NCBI GenBank assembly: GCA_020741755.1
Contig: DYYI01000055.1
Span: forward strand, 1-33,544
From: Aliicoccus persicus_A
Lineage (GTDB): Bacteria; Bacillota; Bacilli; Staphylococcales; Salinicoccaceae
DNA: 33,544 bases
Reading direction: 5' to 3'
The notes beneath the pieces were generated by a model. The model was not told where the DNA came from. It made no database searches and saw only the letters and a list, made by a program, of their open reading frames with translations. Each line of letters opens with the position of its first letter. Position 1 is the first letter of the stretch. The position numbers and the translations under genes are program-made. Below are positions 5,526 through 14,213 of this stretch, piece after piece.

Positions 5526-6497
5526 ATGATAAAAATAGCAATTGATTTAAACGGTGGTGACAACGCGCCTCAATCGGTTATTGATGGTGTGAAACTTGCA
5601 CTGGAAGAGCATGATGATGTTGAAATCCAACTATACGGAACGAAGGGTTCTTACAACGAAAATTTAGAGCGTGTCACGTTTACTGAAGTATCAGAAAAAA
5701 TTGAATCGACGGATGATCCGGTACGTGCAGTGAGACGTAAAAAGGATAGCGGTATGGTTCAAGCATGTGTCGCTGTTAAAGAAGGGCGTGCTAGTGCTTG
5801 TATTTCTGCGGGTAACACGGGTGCGTTGATGAGTGCAGGATTATTTAATGTCGGACGCATTAAAGGGATTGATCGTCCGGCAATCGCTTCGATGATTCCA
5901 AGTACGAACGGTAAAGGTATGCTGCTGTTAGATATGGGAGCGAACGTTGATAATAGAGCGAATCATCTGTATCAATTTGCGATGATGGCGGATATTTATA
6001 TGGAAGATATCCTCGGTCGTAAAAACCCGAAGGTAGGCCTAGTGAATATCGGTAGTGAAGAGAATAAGGGTAGTGAACTGACGAAGGAAACACATAAATT
6101 ACTAAAGGAAAGTCATTTAAACTTCCAAGGTAACTTTGAAACACGTGATATTTTAAGCGGTGTTGTGGATGTTGCAGTCACGGATGGTTTTACTGGAAAT
6201 ATTATTCTTAAAACAATTGAAGGTACGGCGATGAGCATGATGGGCGAAATTAAGAAGTCGATGACAAGTTCTCTTAAAAGTAAAATCGGCGCTGTCCTCG
6301 TTAAGTCTGGACTAAAAAATATTAAAGACTTACTTGATTATCGTCAATACGGTGGCGCACCACTTCTCGGTTTAAATGGACACGTGTTAAAAGCGCATGG
6401 TTCGAGTGATGCCGTTGCAATTGCTTCAGCTGTGAGACAAGCGAAGCGCATGGCGAATAGTGATTCGATTGAAAAAATTTCTAACAAGGTGGGTTAA
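5526..6497 (+). CDS. plsX: Phosphate acyltransferase PlsX
   Basis: PlsX makes acyl-phosphate from acyl-ACP and inorganic phosphate, the first step of the PlsX/PlsY route to phosphatidic acid. It acts on the inner face of the membrane. I chose the ATG at 5526, giving 323 residues that begin MIKIAIDLNGGDNAP, the conserved N-terminus. An open frame continues upstream inside fapR, but it has no conserved sequence there. GAGGATG about ten bases upstream serves as ribosome binding site. Conserved segments ACISAGNTGALMSAG, LLLDMGANVD and VTDGFTGNI are present. The gene starts one base after the fapR stop and ends three bases before fabD, which shows tight operon packing and probable translational coupling. 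Confidence 0.96.
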   Translation: MIKIAIDLNGGDNAPQSVIDGVKLALEEHDDVEIQLYGTKGSYNENLERVTFTEVSEKIESTDDPVRAVRRKKDSGMVQACVAVKEGRASACISAGNTGALMSAGLFNVGRIKGIDRPAIASMIPSTNGKGMLLLDMGANVDNRANHLYQFAMMADIYMEDILGRKNPKVGLVNIGSEENKGSELTKETHKLLKESHLNFQGNFETRDILSGVVDVAVTDGFTGNIILKTIEGTAMSMMGEIKKSMTSSLKSKIGAVLVKSGLKNIKDLLDYRQYGGAPLLGLNGHVLKAHGSSDAVAIASAVRQAKRMANSDSIEKISNKVG

Positions 6498-6500
6498 TCC

Positions 6501-7406
6501 ATGAGTAAAGTCATTATGTTCCCGGGTCAAGGTTCTCAGTATCCAGGTATGGCACGAGATTTATATGAACAAAACGATAAAGCACGCGAAGTGCTTGATC
6601 AGATTTTTAATGCTGTTGATTTTGATTTAAAATCAATTATGTTTGAAGAAAACGAACAATTGAACCAGACAGAATATACGCAACCCGCATTATTTGCACA
6701 CGCGCTTGCAGCACATGCAGCGCTCGGTGTTGAGGCAGATTATTACATCGGTCACTCACTCGGTGAGTTACCCGCACTTGTTGCTGCTGGTGTTTTATCG
6801 CTTGAAGATGGGCTGAAGGTTGTTGTGAAACGCGGTGAGTTGATGAGCCAAGCGAGTGAGGGTGGTATGGCTGCTGTCATCGGCATGGATATTGAAACGC
6901 TAACGAACCTTTGTGCTGAGTTTTCTACAGACGATAAACGAATCGCACCAGCGAATTTAAACGCACCGGATCAAGTGGTGATTTCTGGTGATTTAGAGTT
7001 GATTGAGCGCTTTAAAGAAGAAGGTAAGACACATGGCGCACGCCGTGTAATGCCACTCAATGTGTCGGGTGCGTTTCACTCACACTTAATGGCACCCGCT
7101 AAAGAAAAGTTTGCTGAGTTTTTAGATGATGTTGAATTCACTCATGCGACAACACCTGTCGTGCAAAATTTCAGTGCAAAAGACGAAGAGAGAATTTTGA
7201 TTATTAAACAAAATTTAATCGAGCAACTTGTCTCTCCAGTCAGATTTGTTGAAAGTATCGAACACTTGAAAAAGCTCGGTGCGACAGAGTTTATTGAAGT
7301 TGGTCCGAAAAAAGTGTTGAGTGGTTTAATCAGAAAAATCGATCGTGATTTAGTGACGAAAAACGTAGATACATTAAGTGATTTGGAGGGGTTTGTTCAT
7401 GAGTAA
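6501..7406 (+). CDS. fabD: Malonyl-CoA:ACP transacylase FabD
   Basis: FabD transfers malonyl groups from CoA to acyl carrier protein, feeding fatty-acid chain elongation in the cytoplasm. The 301 residues include the N-terminal MFPGQGSQYPGM, the nucleophile elbow GHSLGE (about 84-89, serine nucleophile), and the SGAFHSHLM segment (about 188-196) with the catalytic histidine. The C-terminal EVGPKKVLSGLIRKI is also present. The length is close to the usual 305-310 residues. The start follows AAGGTGG in the end of plsX. The last eight bases overlap the start of fabG, so fabG translation is likely coupled to fabD. All of it lies under FapR control from the promoter at 4836. Confidence 0.97.
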   Translation: MSKVIMFPGQGSQYPGMARDLYEQNDKAREVLDQIFNAVDFDLKSIMFEENEQLNQTEYTQPALFAHALAAHAALGVEADYYIGHSLGELPALVAAGVLSLEDGLKVVVKRGELMSQASEGGMAAVIGMDIETLTNLCAEFSTDDKRIAPANLNAPDQVVISGDLELIERFKEEGKTHGARRVMPLNVSGAFHSHLMAPAKEKFAEFLDDVEFTHATTPVVQNFSAKDEERILIIKQNLIEQLVSPVRFVESIEHLKKLGATEFIEVGPKKVLSGLIRKIDRDLVTKNVDTLSDLEGFVHE

Positions 7407-8136
7407 AGTTGCATTAGTTACTGGTGCATCGCGCGGAATTGGTGCGAGCATTGCGCAAGCACTAGGGAAAGATGGTTATCATGTTATCGTGAACTATTCA
7501 GGTTCACAAGATAAAGCCGAAGCCGTTGCTGCATCAATTAAAGAAGCTGGCGGCAGTGCTGAAGTTTATCAGTGTCATGTGCAAGATTTTGAAGCAGTGA
7601 AAGAAATGATTAAGCATATCACATCGACACATGATTCACTAGATCTTGTCGTTAACAATGCAGGTGTGACAAAAGATGGATTGTTAATGCGCATGAAACC
7701 TGAAGATTTCGATAAGGTGATTGACATTAACTTAAAAGGTGCATTTAATGTCATTCAAAATGTGTCGCGTCCAATGTTGCGTCAAAAGCATGGTCGCATC
7801 ATTAACATTTCTAGTATTGTCGGCAGTATCGGTAATGCGGGTCAAGCAAACTATGTTGCATCTAAAGCGGGAATCGATGGATTGACGCGTTCAGTGGCAC
7901 GTGAACTGGCACCAAAAGGTGTGACAGTAAATGCAATTGCACCAGGTTTCATCGAAAGTGACATGACAGATGTGTTAAGCGATGAGATTAAAGATGCCAT
8001 GCTGCAGCAAATTCCACTTGGACATTTCGGTGAAGTGAATGACATTTCAGAAGCTGTGAAGTATTTAGCTTCTGACAGTGCAAAATTCATCACTGGACAA
8101 ATACTTCATGTCAACGGTGGTATGTACATGGGGTAG
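7399..8136 (+). CDS. fabG: 3-oxoacyl-[acyl-carrier-protein] reductase FabG
   Basis: FabG reduces 3-oxoacyl-ACP to 3-hydroxyacyl-ACP with NADPH in each elongation cycle. From the ATG at 7399 (GGAGG 7386-7390 upstream) it has 245 residues and starts MSKVALVTGASRGIG. The Rossmann motif TGASRGIG, NNAG (86-89) and the catalytic S139-Y152-K156 set are all intact. The PGFIESDMT loop and the C-terminal GQILHVNGGMYMG are typical of FabG. It overlaps fabD by eight bases and is followed 35 bases later by acpP. It should not be confused with the SDR at 3891, which has an NAD-type D37 and a different operon. Confidence 0.97.
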   Translation: MSKVALVTGASRGIGASIAQALGKDGYHVIVNYSGSQDKAEAVAASIKEAGGSAEVYQCHVQDFEAVKEMIKHITSTHDSLDLVVNNAGVTKDGLLMRMKPEDFDKVIDINLKGAFNVIQNVSRPMLRQKHGRIINISSIVGSIGNAGQANYVASKAGIDGLTRSVARELAPKGVTVNAIAPGFIESDMTDVLSDEIKDAMLQQIPLGHFGEVNDISEAVKYLASDSAKFITGQILHVNGGMYMG

Positions 8137-8171
8137 TGGAATATGTTAATATTAAAAGGAGGTGAAGTGTA

Positions 8172-8408
8172 ATGGCAAACATTGATAAAGTAAAAGCAAT
8201 CATCGTTGATAAATTAGGTATTGACGAAGATAAAGTAACAACAGACGCATCGTTCAAAGATGATTTAGGTGCAGACTCATTAGACATTGCGGAATTAGTT
8301 ATGGAACTTGAAGACGAGTTCGATATGGAGATTCCAGATGAAGAGGCTGAGAAAATCGTTACAGTTGGAGATGCACTTGATTACATCGAAAAGCTTGAAA
8401 AAGCATAA
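8172..8408 (+). CDS. acpP: Acyl carrier protein
   Basis: The acyl carrier protein holds growing acyl chains on a 4'-phosphopantetheine arm. The 78-residue acidic protein has the attachment serine S36 in DLGADSLDIAEL. Helix II and helix III sequences (ELVMELEDEFDMEIPDEEAEKI) are characteristic. A strong AAAGGAGGTGA site precedes the start, which fits its very high expression. It is the last gene of the FapR operon and is followed by a perfect terminator at 8419. Confidence 0.98.
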   Translation: MANIDKVKAIIVDKLGIDEDKVTTDASFKDDLGADSLDIAELVMELEDEFDMEIPDEEAEKIVTVGDALDYIEKLEKA

Positions 8409-8418
8409 AAACTAGAGT

Positions 8419-8453
8419 AAATCCACTTGTTGCAAGTGGATTTCTTTTTCTTT
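8419..8453 (+). terminator. Rho-independent terminator after acpP
   Basis: A perfect 11-bp stem (AAATCCACTTG and its complement, loop TTG, 8419-8443) is followed by CTTTTTCTTT. It ends the fatty-acid operon. No clear promoter lies between it and rnc, so rnc probably depends on read-through. Confidence 0.92.
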
Positions 8454-8467
8454 AAGGTGAGATAATT

Positions 8468-9217
8468 ATGGAACGATTGAAAACGACAATTCGTGAACAT
8501 CGTGTTGCGAATCAAAAACTATCACAGTTTTGGCTAGCCTTCGATGCACTTGCAGAACAAATTCATTTAAAACCGAAAAACAAGTGGCTCTACGCACAAA
8601 GTTTTATGCACAGTTCATATATCAATGATTTGAGCTTAGATCGTATTTATAACAATGAGCGGTTGGAGTTTCTCGGTGATGCTGTACTAGAATTGAATGT
8701 CTCAGATTACTTGTATCAACGCTACGTTGAATTGCCAGAAGGAGAATTAACAAAGCTCCGTGCAAATATAGTATGTGAACCTTCACTTGTAGTATTCAGT
8801 GAACATTTGAATATGTCCCGATTAATCATGTTAGGTAAAGGCGAGGAAAAAACAGGTGGTCGGGAGCGTCCATCGATTATATCGGATGCTTTTGAAGCAT
8901 TTATCGGTGCGATGTATTTAGATCTTGGAAATGATGCAGTCATACAATTTTTAAAAGAGTATGTCTATATTCATTTAACAGATAAAAATTATACACAGCA
9001 AAAGGATTTCAAAACTGAATTGCAAGAACGCATTCATCAACTTAAACGCGGTCAAGTGACATATGAAATGCTAGATGAGTCAGGTCCGAGCCACAACAAA
9101 ACGTTCACCTCAGGTGTTTACGTCGGAGAGCAATTAATTGCCAGTGGCACTGGTTCGTCTAAAAAAGTGGCAGAGCAACATGCTGCAGAAGCGGCACTTG
9201 AGATTATTACAAATTAG
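8468..9217 (+). CDS. rnc: Ribonuclease III
   Basis: RNase III cuts double-stranded RNA in rRNA precursors, antisense pairs and structured mRNAs. The 249 residues contain the signature NERLEFLGD (63-71) with catalytic D71, further acidic site residues D140 and E143 in SDAFEAFIGA, and a C-terminal double-stranded RNA-binding domain (about 180-249, ending KKVAEQHAAEAALEI). AAGGTGAG precedes the start. smc begins ten bases after the stop, giving the conserved rnc-smc-ftsY order of Bacillales. Confidence 0.97.
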   Translation: MERLKTTIREHRVANQKLSQFWLAFDALAEQIHLKPKNKWLYAQSFMHSSYINDLSLDRIYNNERLEFLGDAVLELNVSDYLYQRYVELPEGELTKLRANIVCEPSLVVFSEHLNMSRLIMLGKGEEKTGGRERPSIISDAFEAFIGAMYLDLGNDAVIQFLKEYVYIHLTDKNYTQQKDFKTELQERIHQLKRGQVTYEMLDESGPSHNKTFTSGVYVGEQLIASGTGSSKKVAEQHAAEAALEIITN

Positions 9218-9227
9218 GTGAAGATAA

Positions 9228-12200
9228 ATGGTCTATTTAAAAACAATTGAATCACATGGATTTAAATCTTTTGCCGATAAAGTAACGATTCAATTTGATC
9301 GTGGGGTGACCGGTGTTGTTGGACCAAATGGTAGTGGTAAGAGTAACATTACGGACGCAATCAGATGGGTGCTCGGTGAGCAATCAGCAAAAACGATACG
9401 TGGGACGACGATGCAAGACGTCATCTTTAGTGGGACTGATACGAGAAAACCGCTGAATTCAGCATATGTAAAATTAATTTTAAGCAATGAATCACGTGAC
9501 TTAAAAGTGGACAAGGATGAAGTTCATATATTAAGGAAACTCTATCGCAGTGGTGAGAGTGAGTATTATTTAAATAATGAGAAATGCAGATTAAAAGAGA
9601 TTACTGAACTGTTCATGGACTCGGGTCTCGGAAAAAATGCGTATAACATCATCTCTCAAGGTGAAGTCGATCAAGTATTAAAAGCAAAACCAGAAGATCG
9701 CCGTCATTTAATTGAAGAGGCGGCCGGTGTGATGAAATACAAATCCCGCAAAAAAGAATCAGAGAAAAAGCTTGATGATACGATTGAAAATTTATCGCGT
9801 GTGAATGACATTATTAAGGAATTGTCTTCCCGTGTTGAACAACTGTCTCATGAGAGTGCTGTTGCAAAAGAATACAAAGCATTGTATGACGAAATGAAAG
9901 AGAGCGATATTGCAGTAACGGTATTCGATGTTGAATCGATTAATCAAAAGGTAAAAGACATTCAAGCAGAAATTGAATCAAGTGAATCTGAAGTTTCACG
10001 TACACAAGATAAAATCCTACAACACAATACAGAGATGCAACGACTCGAAGAAAATGAAATGCGTTTAAGTGAAGATCGTCGTGATGCACAGCAAGCATTG
10101 CTACAAGCGACACGACAATCTGAACAGTTGAGCGGTAATATCAGGCTGTATAAAGAACGAAAAGAAAATCAGTCAAAAGCTGCATCAGAGCTGCATGACG
10201 ACAAAGAAAAACTAGTAAATAATATCAATAAATCTAAAGAAACGATTGCGTCGCTTGAAGACGAAATTAAAGCGTTAAAACAATCGATACAAGTGGACAG
10301 AAAAGAAAAGAAAAATTTAGGAAACACACTCGAATCGTACTTAGAAGATGATGCGTCTGAGACAGAGTCACTAAGAGATGAATTCTTTGAACTGTCTGTT
10401 AAAAAGACGACTGCTGAAAATAAAGAAAAATCACGCATTGAAGCGTTAGAGCGCAGAGACTCGTTTATGAGTGCCCAGCGTGAAAAATTGAATCATGAAG
10501 AGCGAGAACTTGAATCGATTATAGATAATATTCAATCACTTGAAGAAGTGCTTGAAAAAGAATCTTCAACAATCGAAGCACTGAGTAATCAATTAATACA
10601 ATCTGAACAATCTCAAGAAGAAAAGAACTTAGCAATGACAGAAGCGAAAGATAAGGTCGAAGCTGCTGTGAGCTACATGGCGAAGCAACGTGACAGGCTA
10701 GAAATGCTTGAGAACATTGCTGATTCATACCAAGGGTTTTATCCGGGTGTGCGAGCTGTCTTATCTAAAAAAGATCAATTAAACGGTGTCACAGGTGCTG
10801 TGAGTGAATTATTTAGCGTAGCGAAACAGTATGTAACGGCACTGGATACAGCACTCGGTGCATCGGCGCAAAACATCGTTATGGATAGTGAAGAAGATGC
10901 GAAACAGGCTATACAATACTTGCGCAATGCAAGACAAGGATTTGCAACGTTCCTGCCATTGAATACGATCAAACCACGCTTTTTATCTCAAGACATTGAA
11001 CGCGCGTTAGGCAATGCGCCGGTGCAGTTTCATCGGTTAATTGACATCGTTACTTTCAACGATAAAAACCGAGCGGTTGCAGAACACTTGCTAGCGAATA
11101 CGCTCGTGACAGAGACGATTGAGGATGCGACAAAGCTCGCCCGAGCACTCAAATATCGCGTGAAAATCGTCACGACGAATGGTGATACGCTCATGCCTGG
11201 TGGTGCGATGAGTGGTGGCTCTAAAGCGAAGGGGACATCTGTACTCGAAACGAAAAATGAAATTGAAACGATACAGAACAACTTAAAGCGTTACGAAGCG
11301 GAAACGGAAGCATTTAAAGCGGATTATCAAAAGAAAGAGGAAGACTACGCGACTACAACAGAGAAGAACAATGAATTAGAATCAAAGCTTTCAGAAGCAC
11401 GTGTTAACCATGATGAAAATCGTCAATCATTGATGGCGAAAACAATGCGTAGAGATACACTTCAGAATTCAATCGAATCGTTAAAAAGCACGGTTCAACC
11501 GATTGAAGAAGATAATGAGGCAAGTGAAGATATCGATGAAATTGAACGCCAATTAGAAGCGATACGTTCACGTCTTTCTATGCTGAATGCTTCAGATGAA
11601 GAGAAGCGTCAAACGATCGAGAAGATGAACGAACAAATTCGTACGCTCGAGCGAAATATTGATTCGACGACAATTCATTTAAATCATAAAGAAGAAGATT
11701 TGAGTGAGGCACTGGAATTACTGGAAGAGCATCAAGTTCGATTAGAACGCATCGAAATTCAAATCGAAGCGCTGAGTCAGGACTTATCATCGATTGACAT
11801 CGATGCTTTAAAGGCTGAGCAGCAATCAAAAGATAAAGAGATTGAAACACTTGAACTTGAACTCAGTGATATCGATGTTGCACTCTCTGATATTAAGCGT
11901 CAGTTAAAGTCGTATGAACAGAGTAAAGAGGAAGCATCTCAAAAGATAGATGCACTCAATCAAAAGTTAAGAAGTAATACAGGTCAATTTGAAAAGTTAA
12001 ATACGCAGCTTGAGACGAAATTGTCTTACTTAGAATCTGAGTACAAAACAACGTATGAGAAAGAAAAAGAAACGTTTGAAGTACCTACGGATATCGATGA
12101 GAAACGCAAGCGCATCCGTCTGCATAAACAGGCAATTGAAGAACTCGGTCCTGTTAATTTAAATGCCATTGAAGAATTTGAAACGGTTAATACACGGTAC

Positions 12201-12761
12201 GAGTTTTTACGTGAACAAGAGAGTGACTTGCTCGAAGCACACAGCACGCTGACAGCGATTATTAAAGATATGGATGAAGAAGTATCGCGACGATTTAAAG
12301 AAGTATACGACGAAGTAAACATGCACTTTAAAGAAGTGTTTACAGAAATGTTCGGTGGTGGACGCGCAGAGTTACGTTTAACTGAGCCTGAGAATTATCT
12401 AGAGTCAGGTATTGAAATACTTGCAGAACCACCGGGTAAACGTCTGAGTTCATTGTCATTATTGTCAGGTGGAGAACGTGCATTGACGACAATCAGCTTG
12501 CTATTTAGTATATTAAAAGTACGCGTCAGTCCTTTTATCATTTTGGATGAGGTTGAAGCGGCGCTCGATGAAGCAAATGTCATCCGCTATGCACGATACT
12601 TAAAAGAACTGTCAAAAGACTCACAATTTATTGTGATTACACACAGAAAAGGTACAATGGAGTATAGCGATAGATTATTTGGTTTAACGATGGCAGAGCG
12701 TGGTGTAACGACGACGATTAGCGTGGATTTAAACAATTATGAAGAAATGATCGGAGAGTAA
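9228..12761 (+). CDS. smc: Chromosome partition protein SMC
   Basis: SMC is the ATPase of the condensin-like SMC-ScpAB complex, which extrudes DNA loops and organises the newly replicated origin region. The 1177 residues are close to the usual 1185-1190. Walker A GPNGSGKS lies at 32-39. A first long coiled coil (about 165-500), the hinge domain (about 505-670, GVTGAVSELF to LMPGGAMSGGS), and a second coiled coil follow. The C-terminal ATPase half carries the signature LSLLSGGERAL and Walker B FIILDEVEAALDEA. The start is preceded by TTAGGTGA at the end of rnc. ftsY follows four bases after the stop. Confidence 0.98.
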   Translation: MVYLKTIESHGFKSFADKVTIQFDRGVTGVVGPNGSGKSNITDAIRWVLGEQSAKTIRGTTMQDVIFSGTDTRKPLNSAYVKLILSNESRDLKVDKDEVHILRKLYRSGESEYYLNNEKCRLKEITELFMDSGLGKNAYNIISQGEVDQVLKAKPEDRRHLIEEAAGVMKYKSRKKESEKKLDDTIENLSRVNDIIKELSSRVEQLSHESAVAKEYKALYDEMKESDIAVTVFDVESINQKVKDIQAEIESSESEVSRTQDKILQHNTEMQRLEENEMRLSEDRRDAQQALLQATRQSEQLSGNIRLYKERKENQSKAASELHDDKEKLVNNINKSKETIASLEDEIKALKQSIQVDRKEKKNLGNTLESYLEDDASETESLRDEFFELSVKKTTAENKEKSRIEALERRDSFMSAQREKLNHEERELESIIDNIQSLEEVLEKESSTIEALSNQLIQSEQSQEEKNLAMTEAKDKVEAAVSYMAKQRDRLEMLENIADSYQGFYPGVRAVLSKKDQLNGVTGAVSELFSVAKQYVTALDTALGASAQNIVMDSEEDAKQAIQYLRNARQGFATFLPLNTIKPRFLSQDIERALGNAPVQFHRLIDIVTFNDKNRAVAEHLLANTLVTETIEDATKLARALKYRVKIVTTNGDTLMPGGAMSGGSKAKGTSVLETKNEIETIQNNLKRYEAETEAFKADYQKKEEDYATTTEKNNELESKLSEARVNHDENRQSLMAKTMRRDTLQNSIESLKSTVQPIEEDNEASEDIDEIERQLEAIRSRLSMLNASDEEKRQTIEKMNEQIRTLERNIDSTTIHLNHKEEDLSEALELLEEHQVRLERIEIQIEALSQDLSSIDIDALKAEQQSKDKEIETLELELSDIDVALSDIKRQLKSYEQSKEEASQKIDALNQKLRSNTGQFEKLNTQLETKLSYLESEYKTTYEKEKETFEVPTDIDEKRKRIRLHKQAIEELGPVNLNAIEEFETVNTRYEFLREQESDLLEAHSTLTAIIKDMDEEVSRRFKEVYDEVNMHFKEVFTEMFGGGRAELRLTEPENYLESGIEILAEPPGKRLSSLSLLSGGERALTTISLLFSILKVRVSPFIILDEVEAALDEANVIRYARYLKELSKDSQFIVITHRKGTMEYSDRLFGLTMAERGVTTTISVDLNNYEEMIGE

Positions 12762-12765
12762 TCAG

Positions 12766-13863
12766 ATGAGTTTTTTAAATCGATTAAAAAAGCGTTTTAG
12801 TTCAAATAAATCTGAGCAAGAACTCGAAAAATCGGGAGAAGACCAACAGGAAAAATTAGATGATGGTTTACTCAGTCTCGAAGAATTCGAGGAATGGGAA
12901 CAAGAACAGATTGGTTATAAGTTTAAACAAGGTTTAGAAAAATCACGCGAGAGATTCCAGACGGAAATCAATGCTTTGATGGCACAGTACCGTACGGTCG
13001 ATGAAGATTTCTTCGAAGCTTTGGAAGAAATTTTAATCGGTGCCGATGTTGGATTTAATACGGTGATGGAACTGACGGATGAATTACGCCGTGAAGCTCA
13101 GTTAAAAAACATTACAGAAACGACTGAATTAAGAGAAACAATCATTGAAAAAATGGTTGAAATCTATAACCGCAATGATGCATTAGATGATGAGATGAAT
13201 ATGCAGGACGATGGATTAACGGTTATTTTAGTCGTTGGTGTAAATGGTGTCGGTAAGACGACAAGTATCGGTAAACTGGCACATCGCTATGTCTCAGAAG
13301 GTAAATCTGTCATGCTTGCTGCTGGTGACACGTTCCGTGCAGGTGCAATTAATCAGCTTCAAATTTGGGGAGATCGTGTCGGTGCTGAAGTGATTAGGCA
13401 AGGTGAAGGAAGCGATCCAGCTGCAGTGATCTTTGATGCAGTTAATGCAGCGAAAAAACGCGGTGTTGACGTGTTGCTATGTGATACGGCAGGGCGTCTT
13501 CAAAATAAAGGAAACCTCATGAATGAGCTCTCTAAAATTAACAAGGTCATCTCACGTGTTATTCCTGATGCACCACATGAAACGTTGTTGACACTCGATG
13601 CGACGACGGGACAGAATGCATTGTCACAAGCGAAATCATTTAAAGAAGTGACGAATGTCAGTGGGATTATTCTGTCGAAACTCGATGGTACTGCTAAAGG
13701 TGGTATCGTGCTCGCAATTAAAAATGAGCTTGGTATTCCTGTGAAGTTTGTTGGACTCGGTGAAAAGATGGATGACCTTCAAGAATTCCATGCAGAAAAC
13801 TATGTGTATGGTCTATTTGCTGATATGGTTGATGCGGCAGAGGAAGAGGCTGAAACAGATTAA
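12766..13863 (+). CDS. ftsY: Signal recognition particle receptor FtsY
   Basis: FtsY is the membrane-associated receptor that docks ribosome-SRP complexes at the Sec translocon. The 365 residues have a short acidic A region (about 15-45), much smaller than in E. coli, as usual in Bacillales. The four-helix N domain follows (about 50-145). The GTPase G domain contains GVNGVGKTTS (about 155-164), DTFRAGA, DTAGRLQNK (about 239-247) and SKLDGTAKGG (about 304-313). Its partner Ffh is two genes downstream, and both GTPases form a symmetric pair at the membrane. It is closely spaced from smc and from ylxM (11 bases). Confidence 0.97.
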   Translation: MSFLNRLKKRFSSNKSEQELEKSGEDQQEKLDDGLLSLEEFEEWEQEQIGYKFKQGLEKSRERFQTEINALMAQYRTVDEDFFEALEEILIGADVGFNTVMELTDELRREAQLKNITETTELRETIIEKMVEIYNRNDALDDEMNMQDDGLTVILVVGVNGVGKTTSIGKLAHRYVSEGKSVMLAAGDTFRAGAINQLQIWGDRVGAEVIRQGEGSDPAAVIFDAVNAAKKRGVDVLLCDTAGRLQNKGNLMNELSKINKVISRVIPDAPHETLLTLDATTGQNALSQAKSFKEVTNVSGIILSKLDGTAKGGIVLAIKNELGIPVKFVGLGEKMDDLQEFHAENYVYGLFADMVDAAEEEAETD

Positions 13864-13874
13864 GGAGAGAGCAT

Positions 13875-14201
13875 ATGCGTGATGAACTCGAACGCACGAT
13901 GCGCATGAATTATCTGTATGATTTTTATCATGAATTATTAACAGATAAACAACGCAATTATATAAAACTCTATTATTTAGAAGATTACGCACTGAGTGAA
14001 ATTGCTGAAACGCTTGATGTAACACGTCAAGCCGTCTATGATAATTTAAAGCGCTCAAGGGACTCGCTCGAACATTACGAAGAGAACTTGGGTATGTATG
14101 AAGCTTTTGAAGCACGTACAGAAATTATCGAGCAGTTAAAATCAAAAGTGCATGACGAAGAAGTATTAAAACTGATTGAACAGTTAGAGAAACTCGACTA
14201 G
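13875..14201 (+). CDS. ylxM: YlxM/p13-like helix-turn-helix protein of the SRP operon
   Basis: The 108-residue protein belongs to the UPF0122 (YlxM/p13) family, found next to ffh in Firmicutes. The N-terminal two thirds resemble a sigma-70 region 4 helix-turn-helix: YLEDYALSEIAETLDVTRQAVYDNLKRS at about 35-62, quoted here only as a location for the motif core ALSEIAETLDVTRQAVYD. In related species the protein associates with the SRP and modulates Ffh/FtsY GTPase activity; that role is known for the family, not seen here. AAGGAGAG precedes the start. ffh begins 12 bases after the stop. Confidence 0.93.
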   Translation: MRDELERTMRMNYLYDFYHELLTDKQRNYIKLYYLEDYALSEIAETLDVTRQAVYDNLKRSRDSLEHYEENLGMYEAFEARTEIIEQLKSKVHDEEVLKLIEQLEKLD

Positions 14202-14213
14202 GAGGAAATGTAA

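Noticed and set aside
8144..8152. Extra promoter (TGTTAATAT) in front of acpP
   Set aside because: A start seven bases on would fall inside the acpP ribosome binding site, leaving no usable leader.
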